NCBI GenBank assembly: GCA_030272585.1
Contig: BSYQ01000011.1
Coordinates: 2,604,001 to 2,668,000 of the forward strand
Source of the DNA: Bryopsis sp. KO-2023
Taxonomy: Eukaryota; Chlorophyta; Ulvophyceae; Bryopsidales; Bryopsidaceae
Length of the DNA stretch: 64,000 nucleotides
Direction of reading: 5' to 3'
The position numbers and the translations under genes were made by a program. Of this stretch, positions 35,857 through 46,899 are shown one piece after another. The notes beneath the pieces are model-generated. The model saw nothing but the letters and a program-made list of their open reading frames with translations, ran no database searches and had not been told where the DNA came from. How positions within the stretch are numbered: the first letter of the stretch is position 1; every line of letters begins with the position of its first letter.

Positions 35857-36931
35857 GGACGCTAACCGAAAAGAACCCCCCCCCCAAATATAACGGTTAT
35901 TAGAAAGTCAGAACAGCAGAAAACTGGCTACCGGAAATGGGCGGATTCTGGCAACGTGATGCTTTTCCAGACCAAAAAATTTTCGTCCAGCGAAAAAAGA
36001 GGCAGCGCTGCTAAATGAAACATCATTTCTGTCTTGACAGGGTTGAGTCACGAAAGCAAAAGTCTATACCCAGAAAAAGCGGGCTTCCTTTTCTGTTTCT
36101 GGGAAACTCGTTCGCTTGGAGCGTGGCGTCTCCGAGAACAGCAGGAAAACGAGGTCGGAGGGCTATCGAACAAGGTAAGCGCAGACGCCTCCACTGTCAG
36201 CCGTGACGAGTTTGAGCTGGACGCGCGTGGCTTGGAGAAGTCCTGTCAGGGTTGCTTGTTTGGTGCGAGTTTCCCATGAGCGAGCATAACTGAGATGACC
36301 GAAGAGCGTCGATCGTTTCTGTCGCTTTGGAAATAACCACAGGGGCAACGCGTTTGTGTGTTCGGAGATGCTCGCTGAGGTTTCCTTTTTGTTGCGATAC
36401 CGGGTTCTTTTCGAGCGGCGCTGTAGTTTTTTGGGAAAGCGGAGCATCGAGATGGGGCGGATGTCGCATTGAGGGTTAGCGGTCGTGCACGTGAACTCTC
36501 CGACTTGTGCTTATTTTGTCTAGGCGCGTGCAGTGTAGGTGTTTCGAACCGTATCGTCAGGAAGTTGTTAGTTCGAGTTTGAGGTTCTTGGTCTAGAAGC
36601 CAGTGCGCTGTGCGCGCGTCAAGACTGCGAACCAGTGGTGACGAGGGCGGGCGGCTCAAGATATTTTACGAAATGCTTATGACGAATCGTATACTACGAT
36701 CGGATTCGCAGGAAAAAAAAATCAGTACGATAGGAACATTAGGAGGAAAAAACAGTGAATTATTATTATTATTATTATTGTTATTGTCATTGCTGATGAT
36801 ACAGAACCAGAAAAGGATTGAACTCCATTTGCTGTATGAGCCTTTTCCACACGAAAAAAAGGGGGGGAAGGAAGTACAGGGAGAATTGGTTTCCCTTTCG
36901 GAGTGCCTTGAACTTTTTTTTCTTTCCCCAG
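35857..36931. promoter_or_regulatory. Divergent HDAC / TRP-like channel intergenic region
   Basis: It holds the promoters and 5' UTRs of two divergently transcribed genes. The central 36040-36660 part is GC-richer. A CCCAG directly before the TRP ATG could be a 5'-UTR intron acceptor. An ATT trinucleotide run (about 36760-36780) is present. No coding exon was convincing. Confidence 0.45.
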
Positions 36932-39900
36932 ATGGCCGATATCGAAGAGAATTTTGATGCGCATACTTTGCTAGAAAATGAAGGGAGGGTGGCCAAGCTG
37001 GAAGAACTTCTCTTGCAACATGAAAAAGGTCAGTCTTTTTGAGGGAAAAATTAAAACACAATAAGAAAAAAAGGTTAATCTGCACTTTTTCTGCTCTTCA
37101 TTTTTTTCAATTCTTTGTGGTCCAGTGCAGTACATTTTGAAACAAACAAGTTAAGACTGTTTTATTTTTTGGTCTTTTTCTAATGAAGGCTCTTCTAAAA
37201 GGTGTGGGAATTTTTATTAAAAAAATATTTTTGTCCATGTTTTCAGCCAGCAAATCAAAAAAAGGAATCTCGAGCAAAGGATTGATTCAAGATGGTGAAG
37301 ACTTTATTTCAAAAATCGAAGCGTTGGGAGTCGTCAAGCTGGGGGAAATGGAAGTACCAGTAAGTTAACCAAAACTAGAATAATACACACACATACATAT
37401 GATAATGGACCTATGAATTTCTCGTACAATGGACATTTTTTTCTTGCTGCAGTTTCTTCAGCGTGACATAACGATGGATTCAAAAGGAATTTGTTGTAAG
37501 CAACAAATCGATGCATCCATCCATAGAAAACAAGATAAAGCAAGATGGATGCTTTCAAAAAAAAAAACAGTGAAAACTGTGCCAGGTAGTGGATTGATCG
37601 GTTCGAGCTATGGGTTTGTTTGGGTGTTTTTTTTAGCTTCGATTTCTATTTCTCTTGTGTTTTCTGCTTTTTTTTATGCCAGTTGTGTTGTTGCTAGGAT
37701 GGAGTCTTGCAGCTGAGATTTCACGGCAGGTCCATGCTAACTCTGGGTTCCGAGGAAGGGGGTGGGGTGGATTGGAAAACCATGTGGAGGAGTGATTTGG
37801 AACACGCTGCAATGAGAGCAGAAAAAACAATGAACACCAAAGAAGCAGAGGCCAGTGGTAAAAATCACTTGTCCCATTTTTTGTGTAGAAGAAGAAAAAC
37901 AACAAAAGCTTGAGAAATGGAAATCTCCATTCTTCTTTTTTTGCCTTTCTTTTTGAAAAGGGCGGGGGGGGGTTATGCGAAATTATTTTACATATATGAA
38001 TGAATGAAAGGATGTTCAATTCAAGGCCCAACAAAGGCCGTCCACAACTAGGTGATTAGCCCAACCCTTGAGAAAAATCCAGCTCTAAGAAAACCCTCCA
38101 CAGTGGCATCTGAGATCAAGTAAACCTAGGAGAAATCCCTTGTGAATATATGTATGTCCCTCCTTTATTAATGGCAGTATTGAGTCGTCCTTTTTTTTCC
38201 AGGATCCAACCAAAAAGTGACAGTCGAAGCTTATCTGATGAGAATTGAACACGGATGCGGGCCTCCCAAAACCGGTTTTCTCCATTCCGTATTGTTGAAA
38301 TGGCAACAAGAGGAAGCTTCTTTGAGCGTTTTTTCCATTCCCGCCATTCAAGCCGTCATTCTTTATAAATGGGAAAAATGGGCGAAGCGCCTCCTGCAGG
38401 TCGAATTCGTGATTTATGTGGCATGGATGCTGTCCTTTTTGCTGTTCATCGGCATGTTTGGGGTGAGAATCCAGCAAAAGACCAAAACAAATATGTGGAT
38501 ATCAAAAGATTTCGTTTTGGAACATCCTCATGATCTTGTTGGGAGTGATGGGTGGCAGACAGTGTTTTTTTGTTCGGTTCATAACACAGGGGAAAGCACT
38601 TTTCTTTCTTTCTTTTTGTTATATTTTAATGGTTGATTCTGGGTAAGACAAACAAACCGAAGCCAATCTCAATCTGTTAAGATTTTTTTTTTTTTTTCTG
38701 TTCATGTTCAAATCTACATGTTCGTTTCTTTTTTCTTCCCTTGCTTTTCTCTGTGTAAGAAAGAAAAAAGCGATTTCCCCCCCTCCCTTCCGAACACTTT
38801 TTCAATAATTCAACTTAAAATCCATCTTTTTAAGAAAATTCTTACTACACTTTTTGTCTCTACATTTTTTTTTAACATTTTCACAGTTTTGTTCTTTCGT
38901 TGTTGTTTTTTAATTGTTATTTTTTTTCCCTCCAGGACCACAGAGGCTTCAAGGATCCGGGTAGTTTGCATCACACCAGATACGGGGTCCTTCCACTGAT
39001 TGCGTTGGCTTCGGCGGCTGCATTTATGGTCCCTTTCTTAGTCATCGAAACCTGCACGATTTTCGCTTACAGATGGAGCTGGTTCACTCAGTTTTGGAAC
39101 GTAGTCGACATGGGGACCTACGTTTTCACAGGCTTGACTCTGTTCAGCTATGTCACCCACACCGGACTTGACAGCGCCTGGTTGACCGTGGTTCTGGCAG
39201 CCCAATGCATCATCATGGCAGCAAAAATTCAATACTTTTCCAGGTAAACAAAACCAAAAAGGAGGGGAAAAAATAAGATAAAATAAAGACCTCGGATGTA
39301 AAGAAAACACCAACATTGGGGTCGGTTGAATTGAATAGCTTGTGCACAACATCTGATTATACCCAGATGCGTGTCGATCCCAATTCTCAAATAGATTTTT
39401 TTTTTGGTTCTTGTGGAGGTGGAAGAAACACTTGAAGTTTTGAGCTTGCTGTTTTTTTTGCTATGGCTTTTTTTTTGCACAGGGTTTATGCACGAAAAGG
39501 GTCGATGGTGGATACATTGAAGGTTGTGGTGGTCGATATCAAGTGGTTTCTGGTGTTCATGTATTTAACGATGTTTGCTTTTGGGATCGCTTTTTTCATT
39601 CTGTACAGAGAGGACCGAGACCTCGATCCGGTGAGAAATATTTCTCCATTTTTCTTCTTATGTATTGTTTGGCTTATATGTTTTCTAAATTTCATTTATG
39701 AATTACCACCTGAAGACGATATATGCATGATCTCATTTCAGTTTCAGTTTTTGTTTCCCTTTGATGTTTACTAAACGTTTTTTTCTTGCGTTTTTGTTGA
39801 TTTTTTTCTTATTTTGTTGCGTCAAGGCTCGAAATGAAGCTGTCTCATTTCAATTTTATTTTTTCAACCTTATTATTATTTTTTTTCTACCAATTGCAGG

Positions 39901-41166
39901 AATTTGAAAGCACCTGGCATGCTGTGGTGGCGATGTTCAGCTACATGATGGGGGGATTTCATTTCGAGTTGTTTTATGACAGCAGCCGTTCGACAGCCGT
40001 CATAATTTTCTTTCTCATTTACGAATCCATCATGGCCATCATGCTGGTCAACATTTTGATCGCCATAATGACGGACTCATATTCACTCGTGAGTTTTAGC
40101 ACACCTCTGCTGCTCAAATAAGTGGTCGAATGAATGAAGTAGCAGTAGTTTTTGCTTGGTGGATAAAGTGGTTGAGGGGTCGGGGCCTCACCCCTTGATC
40201 CCACAGTTTTGGAATTTCTCTTTTCCTTTCTTTTTCCTTTTCATGACATGCCATAAGTTCTCCCAGCTTTTCTTATTAAGATACTGCAATTTGCAGATCT
40301 TTCGTGTTCCTTTATTTTCGTGCAAAATGAAACCATGCTCGGAACTCGTCCCAAAGAGGAATATATGGCAATGCTGTCACAGTGCTGTTCAGCTGCAAGT
40401 GTTTAGCCTCAGGGGCAAGCCATCTATTTGTTGGTCTTGAGCTGATATGTATCTATTTCTAGGTGATGGAAGAAGAGCAAGCGTGGGGTTTGTGCAGCAA
40501 AGCTCAAATCATTGACGAATTAGAAACAGCACTTCCAAGCTTCATCACACAAAAATGGAACCCAAAATTCCTACATATTTTGAAGGTAATCAATGGTTCT
40601 TCTTGTTGATTTTTTTTTTCTTTTTTCCGGTTCACCGAAAACAAGGTGGGAAGGGTTCTGCGATTGTGCAATGTTTTTTTTTATGGAAAAAAAGCAGGGA
40701 AAGAAACGGCACTGGTTGAATTTTTCCTGTGGAGTCCCTGTTCTTTCCTCTTTTAAAAAGAAAGAAAACAATGCATTTTTTTCTGTTTTATTTTTATTTC
40801 ATATTTATTTTGTTGATATAATCAGGTCAGCCCCAGAAAAGAGGTTCTTGTGGACACTCTTTGGACGAAACTTGGAATGGCTGAGGACAAAATGGAGGGA
40901 TCGGCAAAAGATACAGTGGCAAAATTGTCTAGGTTAGAACAAGTGCTGGCCTGATCCAGGCACCCGCAAAAACAACTGAGTGCACAATGTACCTCAAAAA
41001 AAAAAAAGGGGGGGAAAGGGCAATTTACTGAAGTAAAAAACAAGGCTGATCCCTGACTCTTTATTCTTGGTGGTGCAGGTTTCAGAACAAGGTAGTAGGG
41101 AAGCTGGAAAGCATGCGACAAGTGGTGAAGGCTATGGACCCAGATCATGGCTCGATTCCAGGGTGA
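36932..41166 (+). CDS. TRP-family cation channel (TRPV/TRPA-like core), eleven exons
   Basis: Exons are 36932-37028, 37247-37359, 37453-about 37569, 37698-37857, 38203-38462, 38936-39243, 39483-39630, 39900-40088, 40463-40585, 40826-40932 and 41079-41166, giving about 569 aa. The pre-S1 stretch PAIQAVILYKWEKWAKRLL resembles TRPV/TRPA channels, followed by S1. S2-S4 lie in the exon starting at 38936 (FWNVVDMGTYVFTGLTLFS), S5 in the next (IKWFLVFMYLTMFAFG), and the pore with S6 at 39900-40088 (FSYMMGGFHFE, then IMLVNILIAIMTDSYS, the conserved TRP S6 end). A polar tail follows to TGA. The protein is a non-selective or calcium-permeable channel by family. No ankyrin repeats are seen in the first 160 residues. 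Exon 3's donor is uncertain: the best-looking sites (GTAAGC at 37496, GTAGTG) give the wrong phase, while a weaker GTGAAA at 37570, next to an A-run, keeps phase. Confidence 0.85.
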
Positions 41167-42188
41167 TATGGTTGCTCTGTTGTTTCCCTGTTACCACCGT
41201 TTTTTTCATTTCCGTAAAACGATCCGAAAATGTTTACTCTCTTTCAGATTAAAAAAAAGTACATAAAAATGTGCATCATTTTCCTTCCACGAAGAAGTCA
41301 AGTTGATATCACTTTTCACTTTTGGCTTTTCTTGTTTTTTCTTTTATATAGACAAAGCAAGGATATTTACTTTTTGTTTTATCATTATTGTTATTTTCTT
41401 ACCGAGGAGAAAAAAAAAAACATTTCACAAGGGAGGACTAGTGATTTTCTTTTTTTGTATGTTCACAAAGGGTTGTCCTCTGGAAAACACCGGAAACCGT
41501 TTTTTTTTTAGGCCAGTTTTTTTTCTTTTTTATTGAAGAGGAAGTCAAAAATTAGCTCACAAAAATCAATGAATAAAATAATGTCAATTATAGGGTGATG
41601 TTCACAACTTTGGTCCTGTTTTTTTTGGGGGCCCGGGGGGAAGTGGAAGCGTCAAGGGTTTTGGGACTGTCCAAATCGGAGTTCCATGGGACTTTATTTT
41701 CCAAGTCGAGAATTTTTAATATTTTGTGAGGGGTCAGTAGAACATTTGTGAGCAATACTCCTGCATCGTGAATTGTCAATTGCCATCAATGTCCACGGTT
41801 TAACAGACGTTTTGCTTGTCAAAGATTGTGACCCCTGATTCAAAACGTTCAAATTCAGAAATTGTTGATTGCGAAAAAGAAAAAAACTAACGAAACTAGA
41901 GGAGAGGAATTAATTTTCAGTTTTCAAGTGCTTCGCTGTCGGATATTACTTCCCAAGTGAGAAGTACAACTATCACAACCAATAGAGGATCTATGTGCAC
42001 TATTATCAAAGCAAGAAAAACATGCTGACAAGGGACTGTTGGGCAACCGATTGGGATCATTGTCATTTTGTCTGATTGCAATTTATGAGATTTCCATGTG
42101 CACCACCTTCACCAGCAAAAACAAGCACATCATATCAAAACCTGAAAATGTCAAAAGTAACAAAATCAGTGTTTGGCACTGTGTTGAG
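41167..42188. other. 3' flank of the TRP-like gene
   Basis: AT-rich sequence with homopolymers and no convincing frame. The first part is probably 3' UTR. The last 8 bases (GTGTTGAG) are the left target duplication of the following MITE. Confidence 0.5.
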
Positions 42189-42652
42189 CAGAGATAGGAC
42201 TTGGGCCGATTTTTTGGTCCGGCTCCGGTCCGGTCCGGTTACGGTCGGGTTACGGTCACCGTACTACGGCCGTAACTCCGTACCGTAACCGGAGTAATAT
42301 GCTGTTTTTACGGTACGGAACAGGTACGGTATAGCTACGGCAGGCCCTAAATCATCGTGAAGTAGTGTGGTTCAGTGTTAAAGCGTTAGGTTGTAGTCTG
42401 TAGGGTCGCAGGTTCGAATCCCCCTGGGTTCTTTTGGAATCGCGGGACCCTGCGGGGGTCACTTTCTACGGTTTACGGTTGGTACGGCCGTTACGGTCAT
42501 TACGGGCCGGTACGGAGCGGTACGGAGCGGTACGGAGCTACGGTTACGGCCGTAAAAGTACGATTTTCCGACGAAAATTGTACTCCGGTTACGGTCCAGT
42601 TACGGCGTTACGGTACGGTTACGGTGACCGTAACCGTAAAGTCCTATCACTG
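42189..42652. mobile_element. hAT-like MITE (464 bp), non-autonomous
   Basis: The ends are 14-base inverted repeats with one mismatch: CAGAGATAGGACTT at the left and the complement of CAGTGATAGGACTT at the right. Perfect 8-bp direct repeats GTGTTGAG flank it (42181-42188 and 42653-42660). An 8-bp duplication with T at position 2 and A at position 7, and a CAGNG terminus, are typical of hAT DNA transposons. The interior is an unusual array of TACGG/CCGTA words in both orientations (42220-42340 and 42465-42640), able to fold on itself, with a tRNA-derived segment in the middle. There is no transposase, so it must have been moved in trans. Confidence 0.85.
42355..42430 (+). repeat. tRNA-derived (SINE-head-like) segment in the MITE
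   Basis: It contains a perfect polymerase III B box (GGTTCGAATCC, 42411-42421) and an A-box-like TGGTTCAGTGTT (42368-42379) at tRNA-like spacing. The acceptor and T stems do not pair well, so it is not a working tRNA. A decayed tRNA gene or the head of a tRNA-derived SINE are both possible. Confidence 0.6.
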
Positions 42653-43388
42653 GTGTTGAGTTGGCAACTGACCCCAATTTTATCTAATTGTTTATCTGTG
42701 ACTCTTTCTGTGGCCAGGTCGATTTAATTACTTATATTGGCTAACATTTTGATGAGAAATCGGGCGGGGGAGAGGGTGCATAAACGTATAAAATACGAAC
42801 AATAAAAATGATTATGGCCCTTTTTTAAATGATAATGCTATCAATTTATTGATCTTGAGTCAACAGAATTAAACAAACAAACAAACATCAATTACATCAA
42901 CCGAATTAACATCCACAGTCAAGAAACGTAAATGCCATTTACTAAATGGTCATTTCGGGTCCATTTTTTTATCGTTTTGAGCGATCCAGAGTTCGACCCT
43001 CAACTTCGTTTCGATCTTTTCTGCCTGGACTGGCTTGTTTGTTCTATGTTGTGTGATGTTCTTATGGGACATTGTTTCGATTTCCAAAAATTATTTTGTC
43101 CTGGTCCAGGAGTAATGCAAGTCCCTAAGTCAGGGGCACTGCGGATAATGTGCAGCCCGGATAATAGTGGCGGGTCTCTGGCTGGTGTAAACTTTTCAAC
43201 ATTTTCTTACAGCGTGCTAAAAAGTCTAACCAAACAAAAACCACAAACCCCTTTTCCCGACTCTCGCAAACATACCTTCCCCCCACCCTCATCCCGACTC
43301 GTCTCTTATTACAGTATACTCAACCTACCCTCAGCCCTCATCCGTTTACACTGGTAATGATATTACACTTGTGCAAGGAAAGCCTACC

Positions 43389-43820
43389 AGCGTCTATCTA
43401 TCGCTTGTCAGCTTTTGGTTCGTTCTTTCTCTCGGTCGTTAGCAATTATTCAACATCTCCCGTTTTCAGTGATGTGGAACGGGCATGGCAGCAGCTTTCT
43501 CTTTCTTTGCATCGATCGCAAGGGTTTACTTTTTTGGAGCGCTGCCCCATTCATGTTTATTCGTTTTCTTTTGATAGGGGCTAGACATTTGTATGCAACT
43601 AGGATTTATATTTGTGAATGAAAACGGAAATTAGCTTCTATCTATCGCAGCTCTCTCTTTCCTTGCATCAGCCTCAGGGTAACGCTTTTCTGGAGCGATC
43701 CTCCTTGTCATTTGATTGTATTTCTTTTGACCGAGGATAGACATTGTATTGGGTTTTGGGTTGATTGATTGTGGATATAACTACGGACCTGTGTAGATAG
43801 CTTCTATCTATCGCAACCAA
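43389..43820 (+). repeat. Diverged direct repeat around AGCTTCTATCTATCGC
   Basis: The word AGCKTCTATCTATCGC occurs at about 43389, 43633 and 43799. Between the copies, 43493-43620 and 43649-43780 align over their length (CTTTGCATC, TGGAGCG, TTTCTTTTGA, TAGACATT) with roughly three quarters identity by eye. It is an old local duplication of unknown origin. Confidence 0.55.
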
Positions 43821-44054
43821 ATACCAAACACAAATCCAAACGACCGTTAGCAGACTAAAGGTCTACTAATGCTCGTCGAAACCTCAACATCATTCTAATA
43901 AAAGAAGCCACGTTGGTTCAAGTGAGGCTTGAAATCGAGACACTCGCTGGATATCTCCCAACGGGAGATCCATGGTCACAACGAATATTGATCAATTGTT
44001 CGGGGATCTGCACACTAGCTTGAAAACTACCGGGCAGTTACCGACAGTGTATAT

Positions 44055-44376
44055 TTTTATGGCCCACAAAAGGGCCGACATCGTTTGTTATAATGTTATG
44101 TAAACTGGGACAATCACTGCGCGATGGAACAATCAACGGGATAGACAGAAAGATAGATAAATCGTTTGAACTAGATGGAAGGGAAGAACGGATAGAATTG
44201 CATAGAATGGGTGACAGTTGAGCTGTCGAAACGGACAGACCTGATTTGACCTCGAAATCCACGGGTCAGCAGACATGGCGGACTTTACAAAATAATAGTT
44301 TTTGGGCCACAATAGGGCCACATCCTCCCGAAATTTGGTCGGACTTGGGACAAACCCAATAAAACAATCAACAATA
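44055..44376 (+). repeat. Diverged direct repeat pair (GGCCCACAAAAGGGCC type)
   Basis: 44055-44135 and about 44299-44376 share blocks in order: a GGGCCAC.A.AGGGCC-like word, a later CTGGGACAA/TTGGGACAA word, and AACAATCAAC. Spacing is about 240 bases. It is probably a worn local duplication or remnant of an interspersed repeat. Confidence 0.4.
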
Positions 44377-46899
44377 CCACAAAAATCAACCAACAGAGAT
44401 AATGTTGTGCTCAGTGTTGTGTTCCAAACCTTGAAAAGTTTGAAGCTGAAGTTTGGGGCAAATTTTCATTTTTTTTGTACAAATCGGGGTCAAGACGAAA
44501 CAAGAAAACTCAAGGGCCACTTTTTGGCCAGCAGAATTGAAAAAAAAAAGCAGACTGATTGCCGGACGCGGTTAATACCACAGACAGGGCCATTTTCTGG
44601 CTGTTGGCAATGTGGTGAAAAAATAGAGTCGGTAGTTAGATGAGAAGGGGAAATGGGACGAAATGAGACGCGTGGGTGTTTGAGGCTGAATGGCCGAGTT
44701 GTGATGACGGGAGGAACTTGTGGTTGTGGTGTGTTGAACGTTTGTGGTCGGAAAGTGAAAGGGGCGATACTTATAGGGGCTGTTGTTGTTGTAAGAGATG
44801 CCTTATTTGTTTTGAGTTTACGGAGCAACTTCGTCTGCGAACGTTTTGTTCTATTATCGTGTACAGTTCAAACTTTACACAACAGCAACTGTGGTTCAGT
44901 TGAAAAATCGTCCATCATGGATTGTGTTGTTTTTGAAGTGGTTCGAGCCAGCAGTCAGGGGTGAATCGACCGTGGAAATTCTTGAAGAGCACCGACGGTT
45001 TAGAGTGACAATGAACCAAGCATAAGGGATTCTCTTCTGACTGAATATACATTCAAGTCGCAACCTATCCCGATAAGGTAGATCAAGCAATTCAAAATTT
45101 TTCGGCTCATGGTTTCTACCAGGTTTCCAACACATTAAAAAAAAAAAAAGCAAAAGGGTGGTAAAACAGAGAACAAAGAAGCCCTCAGTGTTTTCTCTTC
45201 TGAACCCGCGCCCCCCCCCCCCCAAAAAAAAACCCTTAATGCTTGTCTTTTCTTTTTTTTGGGTTGTTTTCAACCACTGCTTCTTGCCCTTTCTTTTAGA
45301 ACCATTCCCTCGATCGAGAAAACTCATTTGAAATTAAAAAAACAATCCCTTGTTACTCCCCATATGTATAGACATGAAAGATAGTAGCATCCATTTTCCT
45401 GAAAGAAACGAAATAAGACAAAACACCAACATACCCCAATATTCCTTCCAAGTGCAGTGCTGCTAATGTTCTCTTCCCATGACCGACCCCCCTCCTCTCC
45501 TCCCCTCCCCTCCTTTTTTGATTTTCTTTGCAATCTGGCCTCCTATCCCCGATAGACACTGTTTTCTTTTATCCTGACATCCATGTCAGATTCGAGTTTC
45601 ACGGAACTCGGAAGGGGGAAAAAGGCACGAAAACAAGCACCCCTTCCTCCCTTTTCTATATTTTCCTTCCTGGCACAGCTAATATACTCTTGTCTTTGTC
45701 TTTCTTCTTCCCCCCCCCCAAAAAATTCATCCCCCCCCTAACGAACCCCCAAAAATGATTCAAAGTCCTCAAATTTTTTCTTTTCTTTTTTTTTTGTTTT
45801 TGGGGGGGGGGGGGGGGAGGGAGGGAGGGACAAAGAGGTTACTTCTTCTCTTTCCATCAGTAGAAAACTGAAATCAGACTGCACCAAACAACATAGAATA
45901 TATATATATATATACCCATCCCCCCGCCCGTGAAGCAAAAGTGGGGGGGCTGGCATATAATGGCCTCATGTCTTGACCTTCCCAACCCAACATGTGATCA
46001 CACTACCCACTGGAAATAAAAAAATAACAGTAATAATGAAAACCGCCACACAAACAGTATATTAAAAAAAGTAAGAAGCTAAAACAGAATCGAAAACACA
46101 CACACACCATGACTACCGAATCCCCCTTTCTTATCGCGTTTAGGCAAAACATATTCTGCAGTTCCCTTTTTCCTTCAGTCGTCTCAATATCTCCCTCCTT
46201 CCAATACATATAAAAATAGCTATTTTTGGCAGCATGGATAAGTACAGGACCAAAGAAGGAACTGAGAAATCCTGTTCACTTCTTCTTCTTCTCTCCTGTT
46301 CCCATTTGATTTCACTGTGCAGAGCATCTCTCCTTTCTTTCCCACTTTTCTTTCCTTAGGTGGAAGGGAGAGAGAAAAAAAACCCAAAACTTTTCTTTTT
46401 CGTTTCCTTTTCCTCCCTCCCCCTTCCCCCCGCCCCCCCCCCAAAAAAAAGAAGGCTCCGACTCCGCACACTTTCCACAAATTCATCCATCATCTCAAAT
46501 TTTTTTCAAAGTTCCGAAAAGGTGTATGATAATCTGCATCTGATTTATCCTCACCCCCAACCACTGCTCCTGGTAATACAAATCATCTCTCCTCCCCCCC
46601 CCCCTTCTTTTTTCCTCAATATCCATAATATCCCTCTATCTCCCCTTCTTACCTTTCGACCACACTCTCATCCCCAAAACCAATCCACCTTCTGGTGGAA
46701 AAATGATATCCCCTCCTTTCTCTTCCATTTCAATTCTTTTTTGGGGGGATATGCCGTCCATAATGATATTCTCGAAGATATCCCGATAGAAAACCCCCAA
46801 TAAAAACCCAAATAGGGAGAAAAGCTTAGAAGAATTGCCAACAGGAAATATTACAAACAAAGTCTTTTATTTATGGGATTTTTTTTTCCCACCTTGCGT

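Larger units (their letters stand above)
42661..46899. other. Spacer with old diverged repeats
   Basis: No gene was recognised. ORFs such as 42932-43357, 44302-44643 and 44653-44964 lack family signatures or splice context. The region includes diverged direct repeats (43389-43820 and 44055-44376, listed apart). From 45130 on it is homopolymer-rich, with C(n)A(n) and T(n)G(n) runs (45210, 45711, 45790-45820, 46432) and a TA run (45900-45915). Its right end should hold the 3' UTR of the GT31 gene. Confidence 0.5.

Noticed and set aside
42932-43357. 141-codon plus-strand ORF
   Set aside because: No family signature, no splice context, and it lies beside old repeats; probably chance.
44653-44964. 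103-codon plus-strand ORF, Gly/Val/Cys-rich
   Set aside because: Biased composition and no supporting context or motif.
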